Position numbers and translations under genes: made by a program. A stretch of 64,000 bases of DNA. Origin: an uncultured Bacteroidales bacterium (GTDB lineage: Bacteria; Bacteroidota; Bacteroidia; Bacteroidales; Bacteroidaceae). The notes beneath the pieces were generated by a model. It did not search any database, was not told the origin of the DNA, and saw only the letters and a list, made by a program, of their open reading frames with translations. Shown here piece by piece: positions 25,386-37,621 of this stretch (position 1 is its first letter; each line of letters opens with the position of its first letter). The stretch covers positions 1 through 64,000 of the forward strand of contig CACYZY010000010.1 in NCBI GenBank assembly GCA_902779085.1. Reading direction: 5' to 3'.

Positions 25386-28300
25386 ATGTCTTCAACAGTA
25401 AACCAAAGAATAAATTTCGCTACTGCCAAGAATCCACTCGAATATCCTGATTTCTTGGACGTTCAATTGAAGTCATTCAAAGACTTTCTACAACTTGACA
25501 CCCCTACAGAAAAGCGTAAAAAGGAGGGCTTGTATAAAGTATTTGCAGAGAACTTCCCCATCGCTGATACAAGAAACAATTTTGTCCTCGAGTTCCTGGA
25601 CTACTATATAGATCCTCCCCGTTATTCTATACAAGAGTGTATAGAACGTGGACTAACCTATAGTGTTCCTTTGAAGGCGAAACTTAAGTTGTATTGCACT
25701 GACCCAGACCACGAAGACTTTGATACCGTTATTCAAGACGTGTATCTTGGTACAATTCCATATATGACACCGCAGGCTACTTTTGTAATCAACGGTGCCG
25801 AACGTGTAGTTGTTTCTCAACTCCACCGTTCACCAGGCGTTTTCTTCGGACAGAGTGTACATGCTAATGGTACAAAACTCTATTCTGCTCGTATTATTCC
25901 TTTCAAGGGTTCTTGGATAGAATTTGCAACGGATATTAACAACGTGATGTATGCTTACATCGATCGTAAGAAGAAATTGCCTGTAACTACACTTTTACGT
26001 GCCATCGGATTTGAAAGCGACAAGGACATCCTTGAGATTTTCAATTTGGCAGAAGAGGTGAAAGTAAGCAAGAAGAATCTGGAGAAAATCAAAGGACGTA
26101 AATTAGCTGCCCGCGTGCTGAAGTCATGGATTGAGGATTTCGTCGATGAGGATACTGGTGAAGTAGTTTCCATCGAGCGTAACGAAGTCGTGATAGACCG
26201 TGAGACTGTGATTGAGGATAAGCACGTCGAAATTATTCTTGACTCTGGCGTTCAGAATATTCTTGTACACAAAGAGGAGGCTAATCAATCAGATTTCTCC
26301 ATTATATATAATACACTACAAAAAGATCCAAGTAACTCTGAGAAAGAAGCTGTACTTTATATCTATCGTCAGTTGCGCAATGCAGATCCAGCTGATGATG
26401 CTACCGCTCGAGAAGTAATCAATAGTTTGTTCTTCTCAGAAAAGAGATATGACTTGGGTGATGTGGGTCGTTATCGTATCAACAAGAAGTTGAACTTATC
26501 TACAGACCCTGATGTTAGAGTACTGACAAAGGAAGACATTATCGAGATTATCAATTATCTTGTTGAGTTGATTAACTCAAAAGCAGATGTTGATGATATT
26601 GACCACTTGAGCAACCGTCGTGTTCGCACTGTAGGTGAGCAATTGTCTAATCAATTCTCTATAGGTTTAGCCCGCATGGCTCGTACCATTCGTGAAAGAA
26701 TGAATGTACGCGACAATGAGGTGTTTACCCCAACAGACTTGATTAATGCGAAGACCATCTCTTCTGTCATTAACTCATTCTTTGGTACCAATGCACTTTC
26801 TCAGTTTATGGACCAAACTAATCCATTGGCAGAGATTACCCATAAACGTCGTATGTCTGCTCTCGGTCCTGGCGGTTTGTCAAGAGACCGTGCTGGTTTC
26901 GAAGTGCGTGACGTACACTATACTCATTATGGTCGTCTTTGCCCAATTGAAACTCCTGAAGGTCCTAACATTGGTTTGATTTCATCTCTTTGTGTATTTG
27001 CGAAGATAAATGATTTAGGATTTATTGAAACTCCATATCGCAAGGTAGAAAATGGTAAGGTGGATCTTAATCCAGATGACCTATTGTATCTTACCGCTGA
27101 AGAGGAAGAGGAGAAGATTATAGCTCAGGGCAATGCTCCTCTGGATGATGATGGCAACTTCACTGGCGATAGAATACATGCTCGTCAAGATGCCGATTTC
27201 CCTGTAGTTTCTCCTGATCAGGTAGATTACATGGACGTGTCTCCACAGCAGATTGCCTCTATTGCAGCAGCGCTGATTCCATTCCTCGAGCATGATGATG
27301 CTAACCGTGCATTGATGGGATCTAACATGATGCGTCAGGCAGTACCTTTGCTGCGCACTGAGTCTCCTATCGTTGGTACTGGCATTGAACGTCAGTTGGC
27401 ACGCGATTCCCGTACACAGATTGCTGCAGAAGGTGATGGTGTTGTAGAGTTTGTTGATGCAACAACCATCCGCATCCGTTATGACCGTACAGAGGATGAG
27501 GAATTTGTTAGCTTTGATCCAGCTGTAGTAGAGTACGAGATACCTAAGTGGCACCGTACCAACCAAGGTATGACAATTGATCTTCGTCCAGTTTGTGAAG
27601 CTGGTGAACGTGTTACAAAAGGACAGATTTTGACAGAAGGTTATTCTACAGCAGACGGCGAGTTGGCGTTAGGTAAGAACCTGTTGGTTGCTTATATTCC
27701 TTGGAAGGGTTACAATTACGAGGATGCTATCGTTCTAAATGAACGCATTGTTCGTTGGGATATCATGACTTCAGTGCATGTGGATGAGTATGCGTTGGAG
27801 GTACGTGAGACTAAACGAGGCATGGAGGAACTAACATCTGATATTCCTAATGTGAGCGAGGAAGCTACTAAGGACTTGGATGAAAGAGGTATTATTCGCG
27901 TAGGTGCTCATGTAGAACCTGGTGACATCTTGATTGGTAAGATTACTCCAAAGGGTGAATCAGATCCTTCTCCAGAAGAGAAACTGTTGCGAGCTATCTT
28001 TGGTGACAAAGCAGGTGATGTTAAAGATGCTTCATTGAAAGCCAACCCATCATTGAAGGGTGTTGTAATCAAGACTCATCTGTACTCTCGTGCTATAAAA
28101 GACCGCTCAGCTAAGCAATCGGATAAGGTACTCTTGGAGAAGATTGACAAGAAATTTGAAGAGCAAGTTGGAGAACTTCGCAAGATATTGGTTGAAAAAC
28201 TGCTTGCCCTCACAGCTGATTATACTTCTGAAGGTGTTAAGGACTTTATGGATGCAGAAGTAGTGGCTAAGGGTGCTAAGTTCACAGCTGCAACATTCAC

Positions 28301-29195
28301 TAATATGGACTTCAATGCCATTCAGCTAAGTGGTTGGACTAAAGATGAGCATGTGAACTCATTGATACGTGCCTTGGTCATGAATTATATCAAGAAATAT
28401 AAGGAGGCTGATGCCGTATTACGTCGTGAGAAGTTCAATATTACAATTGGTGATGAACTGCCTTCAGGTATCATCAAATTGGCTAAGGTCTATATCGCTA
28501 AGAAGCGTAAGATTGGCGTTGGTGATAAGATGTCTGGTCGTCATGGTAACAAGGGTATCGTATCACGTGTGGTTCGTCAGGAAGACATGCCGTTCCTTGA
28601 AGATGGAACGCCAGTTGATATTTGTTTGAACCCATTGGGCGTGCCTTCACGTATGAACATTGGACAGATCTTAGAAGCTGTTTTAGGTCGTGCTGGTAGA
28701 AAGTTGGGCGTTAAGTTTGCTACTCCTATCTTCGATGGTGCTTCTATCGACGATTTGAACGAGTGGACAGATAAGGCAGGCTTGCCACGTTTTGGTTCTA
28801 CAACTTTATATGATGGCGAAACAGGTGAGCCTTTCGAGCAGAAAGCAACAGTAGGTGTGACTTATATGTTGAAGTTAGGTCACATGGTTGACGACAAGAT
28901 GCATGCACGTTCTATTGGCCCGTACTCACTCATTACCCAGCAGCCTTTGGGTGGTAAGGCACAGTTCGGTGGTCAGCGCTTTGGTGAAATGGAAGTGTGG
29001 GCACTCGAAGCATTCGGTGCTGCTCATATTCTGCAAGAGATCCTCACCATTAAGTCTGATGATGTAGTAGGCCGTTCAAAGGCTTATGAAGCTATTGTCA
29101 AGGGTGAGCCAATGCCTGCTCCAGGAATCCCAGAGTCATTCAATGTGCTGATGCACGAATTGAAAGGCTTAGGACTGAGTCTACATCTCGAGTAA
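25386..29195 (+). CDS. rpoB: DNA-directed RNA polymerase subunit beta
   Basis: 1269 residues, full length for the phylum. It begins with [20 protein letters not shown], has the rifampicin region ([25 protein letters not shown] near residue 460), [20 protein letters not shown] and ends with the conserved [20 protein letters not shown] and [10 protein letters not shown]. The rifampicin pocket shows no obvious resistance substitution in FMDQTN or [12 protein letters not shown]. rpoC follows after 34 nt. Confidence 0.98.
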   Translation: MSSTVNQRINFATAKNPLEYPDFLDVQLKSFKDFLQLDTPTEKRKKEGLYKVFAENFPIADTRNNFVLEFLDYYIDPPRYSIQECIERGLTYSVPLKAKLKLYCTDPDHEDFDTVIQDVYLGTIPYMTPQATFVINGAERVVVSQLHRSPGVFFGQSVHANGTKLYSARIIPFKGSWIEFATDINNVMYAYIDRKKKLPVTTLLRAIGFESDKDILEIFNLAEEVKVSKKNLEKIKGRKLAARVLKSWIEDFVDEDTGEVVSIERNEVVIDRETVIEDKHVEIILDSGVQNILVHKEEANQSDFSIIYNTLQKDPSNSEKEAVLYIYRQLRNADPADDATAREVINSLFFSEKRYDLGDVGRYRINKKLNLSTDPDVRVLTKEDIIEIINYLVELINSKADVDDIDHLSNRRVRTVGEQLSNQFSIGLARMARTIRERMNVRDNEVFTPTDLINAKTISSVINSFFGTNALSQFMDQTNPLAEITHKRRMSALGPGGLSRDRAGFEVRDVHYTHYGRLCPIETPEGPNIGLISSLCVFAKINDLGFIETPYRKVENGKVDLNPDDLLYLTAEEEEEKIIAQGNAPLDDDGNFTGDRIHARQDADFPVVSPDQVDYMDVSPQQIASIAAALIPFLEHDDANRALMGSNMMRQAVPLLRTESPIVGTGIERQLARDSRTQIAAEGDGVVEFVDATTIRIRYDRTEDEEFVSFDPAVVEYEIPKWHRTNQGMTIDLRPVCEAGERVTKGQILTEGYSTADGELALGKNLLVAYIPWKGYNYEDAIVLNERIVRWDIMTSVHVDEYALEVRETKRGMEELTSDIPNVSEEATKDLDERGIIRVGAHVEPGDILIGKITPKGESDPSPEEKLLRAIFGDKAGDVKDASLKANPSLKGVVIKTHLYSRAIKDRSAKQSDKVLLEKIDKKFEEQVGELRKILVEKLLALTADYTSEGVKDFMDAEVVAKGAKFTAATFTNMDFNAIQLSGWTKDEHVNSLIRALVMNYIKKYKEADAVLRREKFNITIGDELPSGIIKLAKVYIAKKRKIGVGDKMSGRHGNKGIVSRVVRQEDMPFLEDGTPVDICLNPLGVPSRMNIGQILEAVLGRAGRKLGVKFATPIFDGASIDDLNEWTDKAGLPRFGSTTLYDGETGEPFEQKATVGVTYMLKLGHMVDDKMHARSIGPYSLITQQPLGGKAQFGGQRFGEMEVWALEAFGAAHILQEILTIKSDDVVGRSKAYEAIVKGEPMPAPGIPESFNVLMHELKGLGLSLHLE

Positions 29196-29229
29196 TAAAT
29201 CATTGTCAACGATCAATATTCTATAATAT

Positions 29230-32200
29230 ATGGCTTTTAGAAAAGAGAATAAGGTAAAGAATAGTTTCTCAAAGATAACAATAGGATTAGCATCTCCTGA
29301 AGAAATCTTGGAGAATTCATACGGTGAGGTTTTAAAACCTGAGACCATTAACTACCGTACATACAAGCCTGAACGCGATGGTTTGTTCTGCGAGCGTATC
29401 TTTGGCCCTACCAAAGATTACGAATGCTATTGCGGAAAGTATAAACGCATCCGTTACAAAGGTATTGTATGTGATCGTTGCGGTGTTGAGGTTACTGAGA
29501 AGAAGGTCCGCCGTGAACGCTGCGGTCATATTGCATTGGTAGTGCCTGTAGCACATATTTGGTATTTCCGCTCACTTCCCAATAAGATAGGTTATCTTTT
29601 GGGAATGCCTACTAAGAAACTCGACTCTATTATCTATTATGAGAGATATGTGGTGATTCAGCCAGGTGTGCTGGAAGGTCAGGTTCAACAATATGATATG
29701 TTGGAGGAGACTGAGTATGTTGATTTGTTGGACAAGTTGCCAAGTGACAATAAATACTTGGACGATTCCGATCCTAATAAGTTCATTGCCAAGATGGGTG
29801 CTGAGGCTGTCTATGACATGTTGGCTCGTCTTGACCTTGATGCTCTTTCATACGAGTTGCGTAATCGTGCCGAGACTGATTCTTCTCAGCAGCGCAAAGC
29901 AGAGGCGCTGAAACGCCTGCAAGTGGTTGAGTCTTTCCGTGCATCTAAGGGAATCAACAAACCTGAGTGGATGATAATGAAGATTATCCCTGTAACTCCT
30001 CCTGAATTGCGTCCGTTGGTACCATTGGACGGTGGCCGTTTTGCTACATCTGACTTGAACGATTTGTATCGCCGTGTAATTATACGTAATAATCGTTTGA
30101 AGAGACTGATGGAGATTAAAGCTCCTGAAGTGATTCTCCGTAATGAGAAACGTATGTTACAGGAGGCTGTTGACTCTTTGTTTGACAACTCTCGTAAGGC
30201 AAGTGCTGTTAAGTCTGAATCTAACCGACCACTTAAATCATTGTCTGATAGCTTGAAGGGTAAGGTCGGTCGCTTCCGCCAGAATCTGTTGGGTAAGCGT
30301 GTTGACTATTCAGCGCGTTCAGTAATTGTGGTTGGACCAGAATTGAAGATGGGCGAGTGTGGTTTGCCAAAGTTAATGGCTGCTGAGCTTTACAAGCCAT
30401 TTATCATCCGTAAGCTGATTGAAAGAGGTGTTGTTAAGACAGTTAAGAGTGCTAAGAAGATTGTAGATCGTAAGGAACCTATCATTTTTGACATTCTTGA
30501 ACATGTAATGAAAGGTCACCCAGTTTTGCTGAACCGTGCTCCTACTTTGCACCGTTTGGGTATCCAGGCATTCCAGCCCAAGATGATTGAAGGCAAGGCA
30601 ATTCAGTTGCATCCATTAGCATGTACGGCATTTAATGCTGACTTCGATGGTGACCAGATGGCTGTTCACTTGCCTTTGAGCAATGAAGCTATCTTGGAAG
30701 CACAGTTGTTGATGCTTGAGCCACACAATATTTTGAACCCAGCAAATGGTGCTCCTATTACCGTTCCTTCTCAGGATATGGTATTAGGTCTTTATTACAT
30801 CACCAAACTGCGTAAGGGAGCTAAGGGCGAAGGCCTTACCTTCTATGGCCCTGAGGAGGCTATTATCGCATACAATGAGAAGAAGTGCGATATTCACGCT
30901 ATCATCAATGTGGTAGTGAATGATGTTGATGAGAATGGCAAGGTAGTCAAGAAACTCATGAAGGAAACTTCTGTAGGCCGCGTTATGGTTAACCAAATTG
31001 TTCCTGATGAGGCAGGTTATGTTAATACTGTTATCTCTAAGAAGTCTTTGCGTGATATTATCAGTCATGTAATTGAAGTTTGTGGTGTTACCAAGGCTTG
31101 TGAGTTCTTGGACGGTATTAAGAACATGGGCTATTACATGGCATTCAAGGGTGGCTTGTCTTTCAACTTGGGTGATATCATCATCCCAGAAGAAAAAGAG
31201 AAGCTGGTCAACAGAGGTTATGAAGAAGTTGAACAGGTCATCAACAATTATAACATGGGTTTCATCACCAATAACGAACGTTATAACCAGGTGATTGATA
31301 TTTGGACACATGTTAACTCAGAATTGTCGAATATCCTGATGAAGACCTTGTCGAATGACAAAGATGGTTTCAACTCTGTTTTTATGATGTTGGATTCTGG
31401 TGCCCGTGGTTCTAAGGAGCAGATTCGTCAGCTTTCTGGTATGCGTGGTTTGATGGCTAAGCCTCAGAAAGCAGGTGCAGAGGGTGGCCAGATCATTGAG
31501 AACCCTATTCTTTCTAACTTTAAGGAAGGCTTGTCTGTGCTGGAGTACTTTATCTCAACCCACGGTGCCCGTAAGGGTTTGGCCGATACTGCGTTGAAGA
31601 CAGCCGATGCTGGTTACCTGACTCGTCGTTTGGTGGACGTGTCTCATGATGTCATCATTAATGAGGAGGATTGCGGAACTTTGCGTGGTCTTGTTTGCAC
31701 AGCTATAAAGAATAATGACGAAGTGGTAGCTACTTTGTATGAACGTATTTTGGGCCGTGTGTCAGTGCACGATGTGATTAACCCAACTACAGGCAATTTG
31801 ATTGTGGCTGCTGGTGAGGAAATCACAGAGGAGAAGGCACAAGAGATTGAAGATTCTCCAATCGAGAGTGTTGAAATTCGCTCTGTGCTAACTTGCGAAT
31901 CCAAGCATGGTGTCTGTGCTAAGTGCTACGGACGCAACTTGGCGACCAGCCGTATGGTTCATAAGGGAGAGGCTGTAGGCGTTATTGCTGCACAAGCTAT
32001 CGGTGAACCTGGCACACAGTTGACATTGCGTACCTTCCATGCTGGTGGTACTGCTGCCAACATTGCAGCTAATGCAAGTATTGTTGCTAAGAACAAGTCT
32101 AGACTTGAATTTGAAGAATTGCGTACCGTTGATGCCGTTAACGAAGCTGGTGAGGCCACCAAGATTGTAGTAAGCCGTTTGGCAGAAGTACGTTTCGTTG

Positions 32201-33552
32201 ATGTCAATACAGGTATTGTTCTTTCTACACATAATGTACCTTATGGTTCTACTTTGTTTGCTAACGAGGGTGAAACTGTTGAGAAAGGCAAGTTGATCGC
32301 TCGTTGGGATCCATTCAACGCTGTAATCATCACTGAAGCCGCTGGTAAGTTGAAATTTGAAGATATGATTGTGAATGTCACTTACACAGTAGAGACTGAT
32401 GATTCTACAGGATTGAGCGAGTCTATTATCATAGAATCAAAAGATAGGACTAAGGTCCCTGTTGTTGGTATTTATGCTGAGGATGGCGAACTGATTCGTA
32501 CCTATAACCTCCCTGTAGGTGGACACGTTGTAGTAGAGGACGGTCAGAATGTCAAGACAGGTGATGTGTTGGTTAAGATTCCACGTGCCGTAAGTAAGGC
32601 CGGTGATATCACTGGTGGTTTGCCACGAGTAACCGAGTTGTTCGAGGCTCGTAGCCCGTCAAATCCTGCAGTGGTGTCTGAAATCGATGGTGAGATAACC
32701 ATGGGTAAGCCAAAACGTGGCAATCGTGAGATTATCGTTACCTCAAAGGCAGGTGATGTAAAGAAATATTTGGTACCACTGTCTAAGCAGATCTTGGTAC
32801 AGGAGAATGACTATGTCCGTGCAGGTACTCCACTGTCTGACGGCGAGGTAACTCCAACAGATATCTTAGCTATTAAGGGCCCGACGGCAGTACAGGAGTA
32901 TATTGTCAACGAGGTGCAGGATGTGTATCGTTTGCAAGGTGTGAAGATTAACGACAAGCACTTTGAGATTATTGTTCGCCAGATGATGCGTAAAGTACAG
33001 ATTGACGAACCTGGTGATACCCGATTCCTTGAACAACAGATTGTTGATAAGCTGGACTTCCAGGATGAGAATGATCGTATTTGGGGCAAGAAAGTGGTAG
33101 TAGATGCTGGCGATTCACAGACAATGCATGCAGGTCAGATTGTTACTGCTCGTAAGTTACGTGACGAGAATAGTATGCTGAAGCGTCGTGACATGAAACT
33201 TGTGAAGGTACGTGAGGCTATCCCTGCTACTTCAACTCAGATTCTACAGGGTATAACACGTGCCGCTTTGCAAACCAAGAGCTTTATGTCTGCTGCTTCA
33301 TTCCAGGAAACTACGAAGGTGCTCAATGAGGCTGCTATCAATGGCAAAACCGATTATCTGGAAGGCATGAAGGAGAATGTTATATGCGGTCACTTGATTC
33401 CTGCAGGCACAGGTCAGCGTGAGTTCGACAAAATCATTGTTGGTTCTAAGGAAGAATATGAACGTATTCAGGCTAATAAGCGCACAGTTCTTGACTATGA
33501 TGGAGATGAAGCCTCATCTCGACATTTAGATGATGCTGCATTTGGTGAATAA
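29230..33552 (+). CDS. rpoC: DNA-directed RNA polymerase subunit beta'
   Basis: 1440 residues. Zinc ribbon Cys66, 68, 81 and 84 ([15 protein letters not shown]); catalytic Mg motif NADFDGDQM near residue 470; second zinc site [17 protein letters not shown] near 810-900; trigger loop and bridge helix in MRGLMAKPQ and [16 protein letters not shown]. It ends the operon and a hairpin follows. Confidence 0.98.
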   Translation: MAFRKENKVKNSFSKITIGLASPEEILENSYGEVLKPETINYRTYKPERDGLFCERIFGPTKDYECYCGKYKRIRYKGIVCDRCGVEVTEKKVRRERCGHIALVVPVAHIWYFRSLPNKIGYLLGMPTKKLDSIIYYERYVVIQPGVLEGQVQQYDMLEETEYVDLLDKLPSDNKYLDDSDPNKFIAKMGAEAVYDMLARLDLDALSYELRNRAETDSSQQRKAEALKRLQVVESFRASKGINKPEWMIMKIIPVTPPELRPLVPLDGGRFATSDLNDLYRRVIIRNNRLKRLMEIKAPEVILRNEKRMLQEAVDSLFDNSRKASAVKSESNRPLKSLSDSLKGKVGRFRQNLLGKRVDYSARSVIVVGPELKMGECGLPKLMAAELYKPFIIRKLIERGVVKTVKSAKKIVDRKEPIIFDILEHVMKGHPVLLNRAPTLHRLGIQAFQPKMIEGKAIQLHPLACTAFNADFDGDQMAVHLPLSNEAILEAQLLMLEPHNILNPANGAPITVPSQDMVLGLYYITKLRKGAKGEGLTFYGPEEAIIAYNEKKCDIHAIINVVVNDVDENGKVVKKLMKETSVGRVMVNQIVPDEAGYVNTVISKKSLRDIISHVIEVCGVTKACEFLDGIKNMGYYMAFKGGLSFNLGDIIIPEEKEKLVNRGYEEVEQVINNYNMGFITNNERYNQVIDIWTHVNSELSNILMKTLSNDKDGFNSVFMMLDSGARGSKEQIRQLSGMRGLMAKPQKAGAEGGQIIENPILSNFKEGLSVLEYFISTHGARKGLADTALKTADAGYLTRRLVDVSHDVIINEEDCGTLRGLVCTAIKNNDEVVATLYERILGRVSVHDVINPTTGNLIVAAGEEITEEKAQEIEDSPIESVEIRSVLTCESKHGVCAKCYGRNLATSRMVHKGEAVGVIAAQAIGEPGTQLTLRTFHAGGTAANIAANASIVAKNKSRLEFEELRTVDAVNEAGEATKIVVSRLAEVRFVDVNTGIVLSTHNVPYGSTLFANEGETVEKGKLIARWDPFNAVIITEAAGKLKFEDMIVNVTYTVETDDSTGLSESIIIESKDRTKVPVVGIYAEDGELIRTYNLPVGGHVVVEDGQNVKTGDVLVKIPRAVSKAGDITGGLPRVTELFEARSPSNPAVVSEIDGEITMGKPKRGNREIIVTSKAGDVKKYLVPLSKQILVQENDYVRAGTPLSDGEVTPTDILAIKGPTAVQEYIVNEVQDVYRLQGVKINDKHFEIIVRQMMRKVQIDEPGDTRFLEQQIVDKLDFQDENDRIWGKKVVVDAGDSQTMHAGQIVTARKLRDENSMLKRRDMKLVKVREAIPATSTQILQGITRAALQTKSFMSAASFQETTKVLNEAAINGKTDYLEGMKENVICGHLIPAGTGQREFDKIIVGSKEEYERIQANKRTVLDYDGDEASSRHLDDAAFGE

Positions 33553-33574
33553 AACCTCATGATACTAAAAAATG

Positions 33575-33603
33575 GAGGGCGTATGTGTATAACATGCGCC
33601 CTC
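33575..33603 (+). terminator. Hairpin terminator after rpoC
   Basis: GAGGGCGTATGT (33575-33586) pairs with ACATGCGCCCTC (33592-33603) with one T-G pair and a 5-nt loop, followed by a weak T-rich tail (TATTGTT). Confidence 0.7.
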
Positions 33604-33694
33604 TATTGTTATAAAACATACCATAAATTATCAACTTTTAAGATTCAGATAAAAAATACCTGAGATTTACTGCCGTTTCCTGCGTGGAAAGTTG

Positions 33695-33702
33695 TAACTT
33701 TG
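33695..33702 (+). promoter_or_regulatory. -7 promoter box for the PASTA-rluD-ddl operon
   Basis: TAACTTTG, 18 nt before the ATG at 33721. Because transcription would begin near 33708, an upstream in-frame start at 33700 is unlikely. Confidence 0.65.
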
Positions 33703-33720
33703 CTCCCAAATTGTTTGCTT

Positions 33721-34374
33721 ATGACAATAAGAGGTTTTTTTTCTTTTCAAGAGAATCGTTTCTTTTGGCTAAACATCATAGCTATGGCTTTGGTGGTTTT
33801 GCTAGTCATTTTTGGTGTTCTCAAGGGATTAGACATATATACACATCATGGCGAAGCCGTAACGGTGCCTGATGTAAAAGGAAAGAGCTTCCTAGAAGCC
33901 CGTCAGATACTGGAGCAATCCGAATTGAAGTGTGTAGTGGCCGACTCCAATTATGTAAGCGCATTACCCGCTGGCTGTATTCTCGATTATAATCCCGCAG
34001 CAGGTCAGAAAGTAAAGCGTGGGCATATCATTTATCTCAATATCAATACCCTTAGTGTTCCACTAGTTAATGTGCCAGATGTGGCTGACAATAGTTCGTT
34101 GCGCCAGGCTGAAGCACGACTTTTGGCAGCTGGTTTCAAAATCAGTCAGGTTGAGCCTGTAGATGGTGAGAAAGACTGGGTGTATGGGGTAAAGTACAAT
34201 GGTCAGCGATTGATGTTGGGCGAAAAAGTACCTATTAACTCCACTCTCTCATTGATGGTTGGCAGTGGCACTGCTGTAATAGATAGTCTTGGTATCAATG
34301 ATGCTGAGATAAAACCAGAACCCTCCAAGCAACCAGAGAAGAAGCCGACTTCTGGTGATGATTCTTGGTTCTGA
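33721..34374 (+). CDS. PASTA domain-containing membrane protein
   Basis: 217 residues: a short cytoplasmic N-terminus, one TM segment (res about 16-36), then extracytoplasmic PASTA repeats: VTVPDVKGKSFLEARQIL, VNVPDVADNSSLRQAEARL and a last partial unit ending LSLMVGSG, then a Pro/Lys tail. PASTA domains bind muropeptides or assist cell-wall enzymes; here there is no kinase or transpeptidase domain. The position just before rluD and ddl agrees with a cell-wall role, but this is inference. The start was chosen by the promoter box. Confidence 0.88.
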   Translation: MTIRGFFSFQENRFFWLNIIAMALVVLLVIFGVLKGLDIYTHHGEAVTVPDVKGKSFLEARQILEQSELKCVVADSNYVSALPAGCILDYNPAAGQKVKRGHIIYLNINTLSVPLVNVPDVADNSSLRQAEARLLAAGFKISQVEPVDGEKDWVYGVKYNGQRLMLGEKVPINSTLSLMVGSGTAVIDSLGINDAEIKPEPSKQPEKKPTSGDDSWF

Positions 34375-34385
34375 TTCGTTTGACT

Positions 34386-35459
34386 ATGATTGATAAAGAG
34401 TTAGACCTGGAATTAGATAATGATGATTTGGATGATATCGAGCCGATAGTCTCCGAACCCCAGCTATACGAGCATTTTCGTGTGGTGGTCGATAAGGGAC
34501 AAGAGATGGTTCGTGTGGATAAGTACCTCTTTGACAAGATAACCAACGCATCTCGTAACCGTATTCAGAAAGCAGCAGATGTTGGCTATGTCATGGCGAA
34601 TGGTAAATCAGTTAAGAGTAGCTATAAGGTTAAACCTTTCGATGTCATTACTCTAATGTTGGATCGTCCTCGCTATGAGAACGAAATCGTTCCACAGGAC
34701 ATCCCACTCGATGTGGTCTATGAAGACGATGCTGTAATTGTGGTGAATAAACCTGCTGGCCTAGTGGTGCACCCGGGGCATGGAAATTGGAGTGGAACGC
34801 TAGTTAATGCCATCGCTTGGCACTTGAAAGATACCAACTACGATGCCAATGATGTGCACGTGGGACTTGTTCATCGCATTGACAAAGATACCTCGGGCCT
34901 ATTGGTGGTCGCAAAGACACCTGATGCCAAAACCAACTTGGGCAATCAGTTCCTACACAAAACCACCAAGCGTCATTACAATGCTCTGGTATGGGGCGAT
35001 ATGGAGAAAGATGAAGGTACCATAGTGGGCAATATAGGTCGTAATCCAAAGGATAGAATGCTGATGGCAGTATTGCCTGACGACCAAGGCAAATATGCTG
35101 TTACCCACTATCGTGTATTGGAACGCTTTGGTTACGTGACTTTAGTGGAATGTATTTTGGAAACAGGACGTACGCATCAGATTAGGGTACACATGAAGCA
35201 CATAGGGCATGTGTTGTTTAACGATGAGCGATATGGTGGCAACGAAGTTTTGCGTGGCACCCGTTTTGCTAAATACAAGCAGTTTGTCAATAATTGTTTT
35301 GAAATATGTCCCCGTCAGGCACTTCATGCCAAGACATTGGGTTTTATTCATCCGGTCACGGGCAAGGAATTGTTTTTCTCTACCGAATTACCTGCTGACA
35401 TGCAGGCTCTCATTGAGAAGTGGAGGGGTTATACGATAAATAGAAATTTAATGGAATGA
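34386..35459 (+). CDS. RluA-family 23S rRNA pseudouridine synthase (RluD-like)
   Basis: 357 residues. An acidic N-terminus precedes an S4 RNA-binding domain (VRVDKYLFDKITNASRNRIQ) and the catalytic domain with HRIDKDTSGLLV, Asp166 being the catalytic residue. RluD in E. coli modifies helix 69 of 23S rRNA; the exact target here is not shown. An alternative start at 34365 would overlap the upstream stop by 10 nt. Its stop overlaps the ddl start (ATGA). Confidence 0.92.
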   Translation: MIDKELDLELDNDDLDDIEPIVSEPQLYEHFRVVVDKGQEMVRVDKYLFDKITNASRNRIQKAADVGYVMANGKSVKSSYKVKPFDVITLMLDRPRYENEIVPQDIPLDVVYEDDAVIVVNKPAGLVVHPGHGNWSGTLVNAIAWHLKDTNYDANDVHVGLVHRIDKDTSGLLVVAKTPDAKTNLGNQFLHKTTKRHYNALVWGDMEKDEGTIVGNIGRNPKDRMLMAVLPDDQGKYAVTHYRVLERFGYVTLVECILETGRTHQIRVHMKHIGHVLFNDERYGGNEVLRGTRFAKYKQFVNNCFEICPRQALHAKTLGFIHPVTGKELFFSTELPADMQALIEKWRGYTINRNLME

Positions 35460-36433
35460 AAAGAATTATAGCAATTGTAGCAGGTGGCGACACCTCTGAA
35501 TATCATGTATCCCTGCGCAGTGCACAGGGCCTCTATTCCTTTATCGACAAGGAAAGATATGAATTGTACATTGTTGTTATGCATGGCCTTGATTGGTACG
35601 TTCAGCTCGATGACGACAAGCGTGTGAATATAGACCGCAATGACTTCAGTTTTACTTTTGATAGCAAGAAGGTAAAGTTTGATTTCGCTTATATCACTAT
35701 CCATGGTACTCCTGGTGAAGACGGATTGTTGCAAGGCTATTTTGATATGCTCCACATCCCTTATTCCTGTTGTGGTGTATTGGCAGCTTCCCTTACTTAT
35801 GATAAATTTGCATGCAATCAGTATCTCAAGTCATACGGCATCCCTGTGGCAGAGTCTGTTCTCTTGCGTGCAGGTCAGCATATTGATGATGATCGTGTAA
35901 TTCAGGATATTGGTCTACCTTGCTTTATCAAACCCAGTCTGGGAGGTTCTAGTTTTGGTATTACCAAGGTAAAGACACGTGAACAGATTCAACCAGCCAT
36001 CGTTAAGGCTTTTGAAGAAGCCAAAGAGGTGGTAATAGAATCTTTCCTTGATGGAACTGAAATCACCTGTGGATGTTATAAGACATCTACTAAGTCGGTT
36101 GCTTTCCCCATCACCGAAGTAGTTACCACCAACGAGTTTTTCGACTATGATGCAAAATACAATGGTCAAGTAGATGAAATTACACCTGCCCGTATATCTG
36201 ACTCATTGCGGGACAGAGTACAGCAAGTTACTTTGGCCATTTATGATATTATAGGTGCCTATGGTATTATACGGATTGACTATATTATTACTAAAGGCGA
36301 TAAGATCAACTTGCTGGAGGTAAATACTACGCCTGGCATGACGGCCACCAGTTTCATTCCCCAGCAAGTACGTGCTGCAGGTCTCGACATTAAGAATGTG
36401 ATGACTGATATTATAGAGGAAAAGTTTAAGTAG
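35456..36433 (+). CDS. ddl: D-alanine--D-alanine ligase
   Basis: ATP-grasp enzyme of 325 residues making D-Ala-D-Ala for peptidoglycan. Motifs: VAGGDTSEYHVSLRS at the N-terminus, IHGTPGEDGLLQG, CFIKPSLGGSSFGITKV (ATP loop), EVVIESFLDGTEITCG and LLEVNTTPGMTATSF. The 4-nt ATGA overlap with the rRNA modification gene implies coupled translation. Confidence 0.96.
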   Translation: MKRIIAIVAGGDTSEYHVSLRSAQGLYSFIDKERYELYIVVMHGLDWYVQLDDDKRVNIDRNDFSFTFDSKKVKFDFAYITIHGTPGEDGLLQGYFDMLHIPYSCCGVLAASLTYDKFACNQYLKSYGIPVAESVLLRAGQHIDDDRVIQDIGLPCFIKPSLGGSSFGITKVKTREQIQPAIVKAFEEAKEVVIESFLDGTEITCGCYKTSTKSVAFPITEVVTTNEFFDYDAKYNGQVDEITPARISDSLRDRVQQVTLAIYDIIGAYGIIRIDYIITKGDKINLLEVNTTPGMTATSFIPQQVRAAGLDIKNVMTDIIEEKFK

Positions 36434-36465
36434 CTAAGCTTATCTCACCTGATAAACTAAAGACC

Positions 36466-37608
36466 ATGACTAGCGAATTTGACGAAATACGACCTTATCT
36501 GGATGAAGAGTTGCCTCAAATTTATGAGGAACTGATAGCCGACCCTGCCTTCGTGAAAATTGTAGGTGGCGTGTTGCCTTTCCCTTTTGAGGTAATTGCT
36601 GAACGTATGCGTTCCTGCAAGACCAAGCTTGAATTCCAGAAAGCGTTCTGCTACAGGTTTCTTCGGGGACTTGCCGATTCATCTACTCAAGGTGTTACCA
36701 GTAATTTGGAGACCCTGAAGGATTCCACTTGTGCTTATACTTTCATCTCTAATCATCGCGACATTATCCTCGATTCTGGTTTCCTTTCTGTGTTATTGGT
36801 TGAGAATGGGCTTGATACTGTAGAGATTGCTATTGGAGACAACCTGCTCATTTATCCATGGATAAAGAAACTGGTTCGCATTAATAAGTCTTTTATTGTC
36901 CAGCGAGCACTAACCATGCGTCAGATGTTGGAATCATCAGCTCGTATGTCGCGCTACATGCACTATACCATTAATGAGAAGAACCAGTCCATTTGGATTG
37001 CACAACGTGAGGGACGTGCCAAAGATTCCAACGACCGAACCCAGGAGAGTGTACTGAAAATGTTAGCTATGGGTGGTGAAGGTGATTTGGTTGATCGATT
37101 GATAGAAATGAATATTGTTCCTTTGTCAATATCTTATGAATATGACCCTTGTGACTATCTGAAAGCTCGTGAGTATCAACTCAAACGCGATGTGCTGGAT
37201 TATAAGAAATCTACTGCTGACGACCTTAAGAATATGGAAACGGGAATGTTTGGTTTTAAAGGTAGGGTGCATTTCCATGTAGCTCCTTGCATCAATGACC
37301 AATTGCGTCAACTTGACAGAAATCTTAGTAAGCAAGACCTTTTTGCAAGCGTATCGGCTATTATAGATCGTGGCATCCATGCCAACTATCGTTTCTATCC
37401 TGATAATTATGTTGCTCATGACCTGCTGAATTATTCAACTCGCTTTGCTAATCGTTATACGAAGGAAGACAAGGAGCGTTTTGAGGCCTATTTGGCACAG
37501 CAGATTGATAAGATTGATATTGCAGATAAAGACGTGGGCTATCTTCGTCACATGCTCTTGTTAATGTATGCTAACCCACTAATTAACTATTTGAGGTTAG
37601 GAATTTAA
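36466..37608 (+). CDS. PlsB-like glycerolipid acyltransferase
   Basis: 380 residues of the glycerol-3-phosphate/1-acylglycerol-3-phosphate acyltransferase superfamily. Block I reads NHRDIILDS, with His and the second Asp six positions apart (HX5D) instead of the usual HX4D; block III is WIAQREGRAKDSNDRT, containing EGR. No clear TM helix. Probable cytoplasmic-face lipid acylation; the acceptor is unknown. Confidence 0.8.
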   Translation: MTSEFDEIRPYLDEELPQIYEELIADPAFVKIVGGVLPFPFEVIAERMRSCKTKLEFQKAFCYRFLRGLADSSTQGVTSNLETLKDSTCAYTFISNHRDIILDSGFLSVLLVENGLDTVEIAIGDNLLIYPWIKKLVRINKSFIVQRALTMRQMLESSARMSRYMHYTINEKNQSIWIAQREGRAKDSNDRTQESVLKMLAMGGEGDLVDRLIEMNIVPLSISYEYDPCDYLKAREYQLKRDVLDYKKSTADDLKNMETGMFGFKGRVHFHVAPCINDQLRQLDRNLSKQDLFASVSAIIDRGIHANYRFYPDNYVAHDLLNYSTRFANRYTKEDKERFEAYLAQQIDKIDIADKDVGYLRHMLLLMYANPLINYLRLGI

Positions 37609-37621
37609 ATCACATGGTTTT

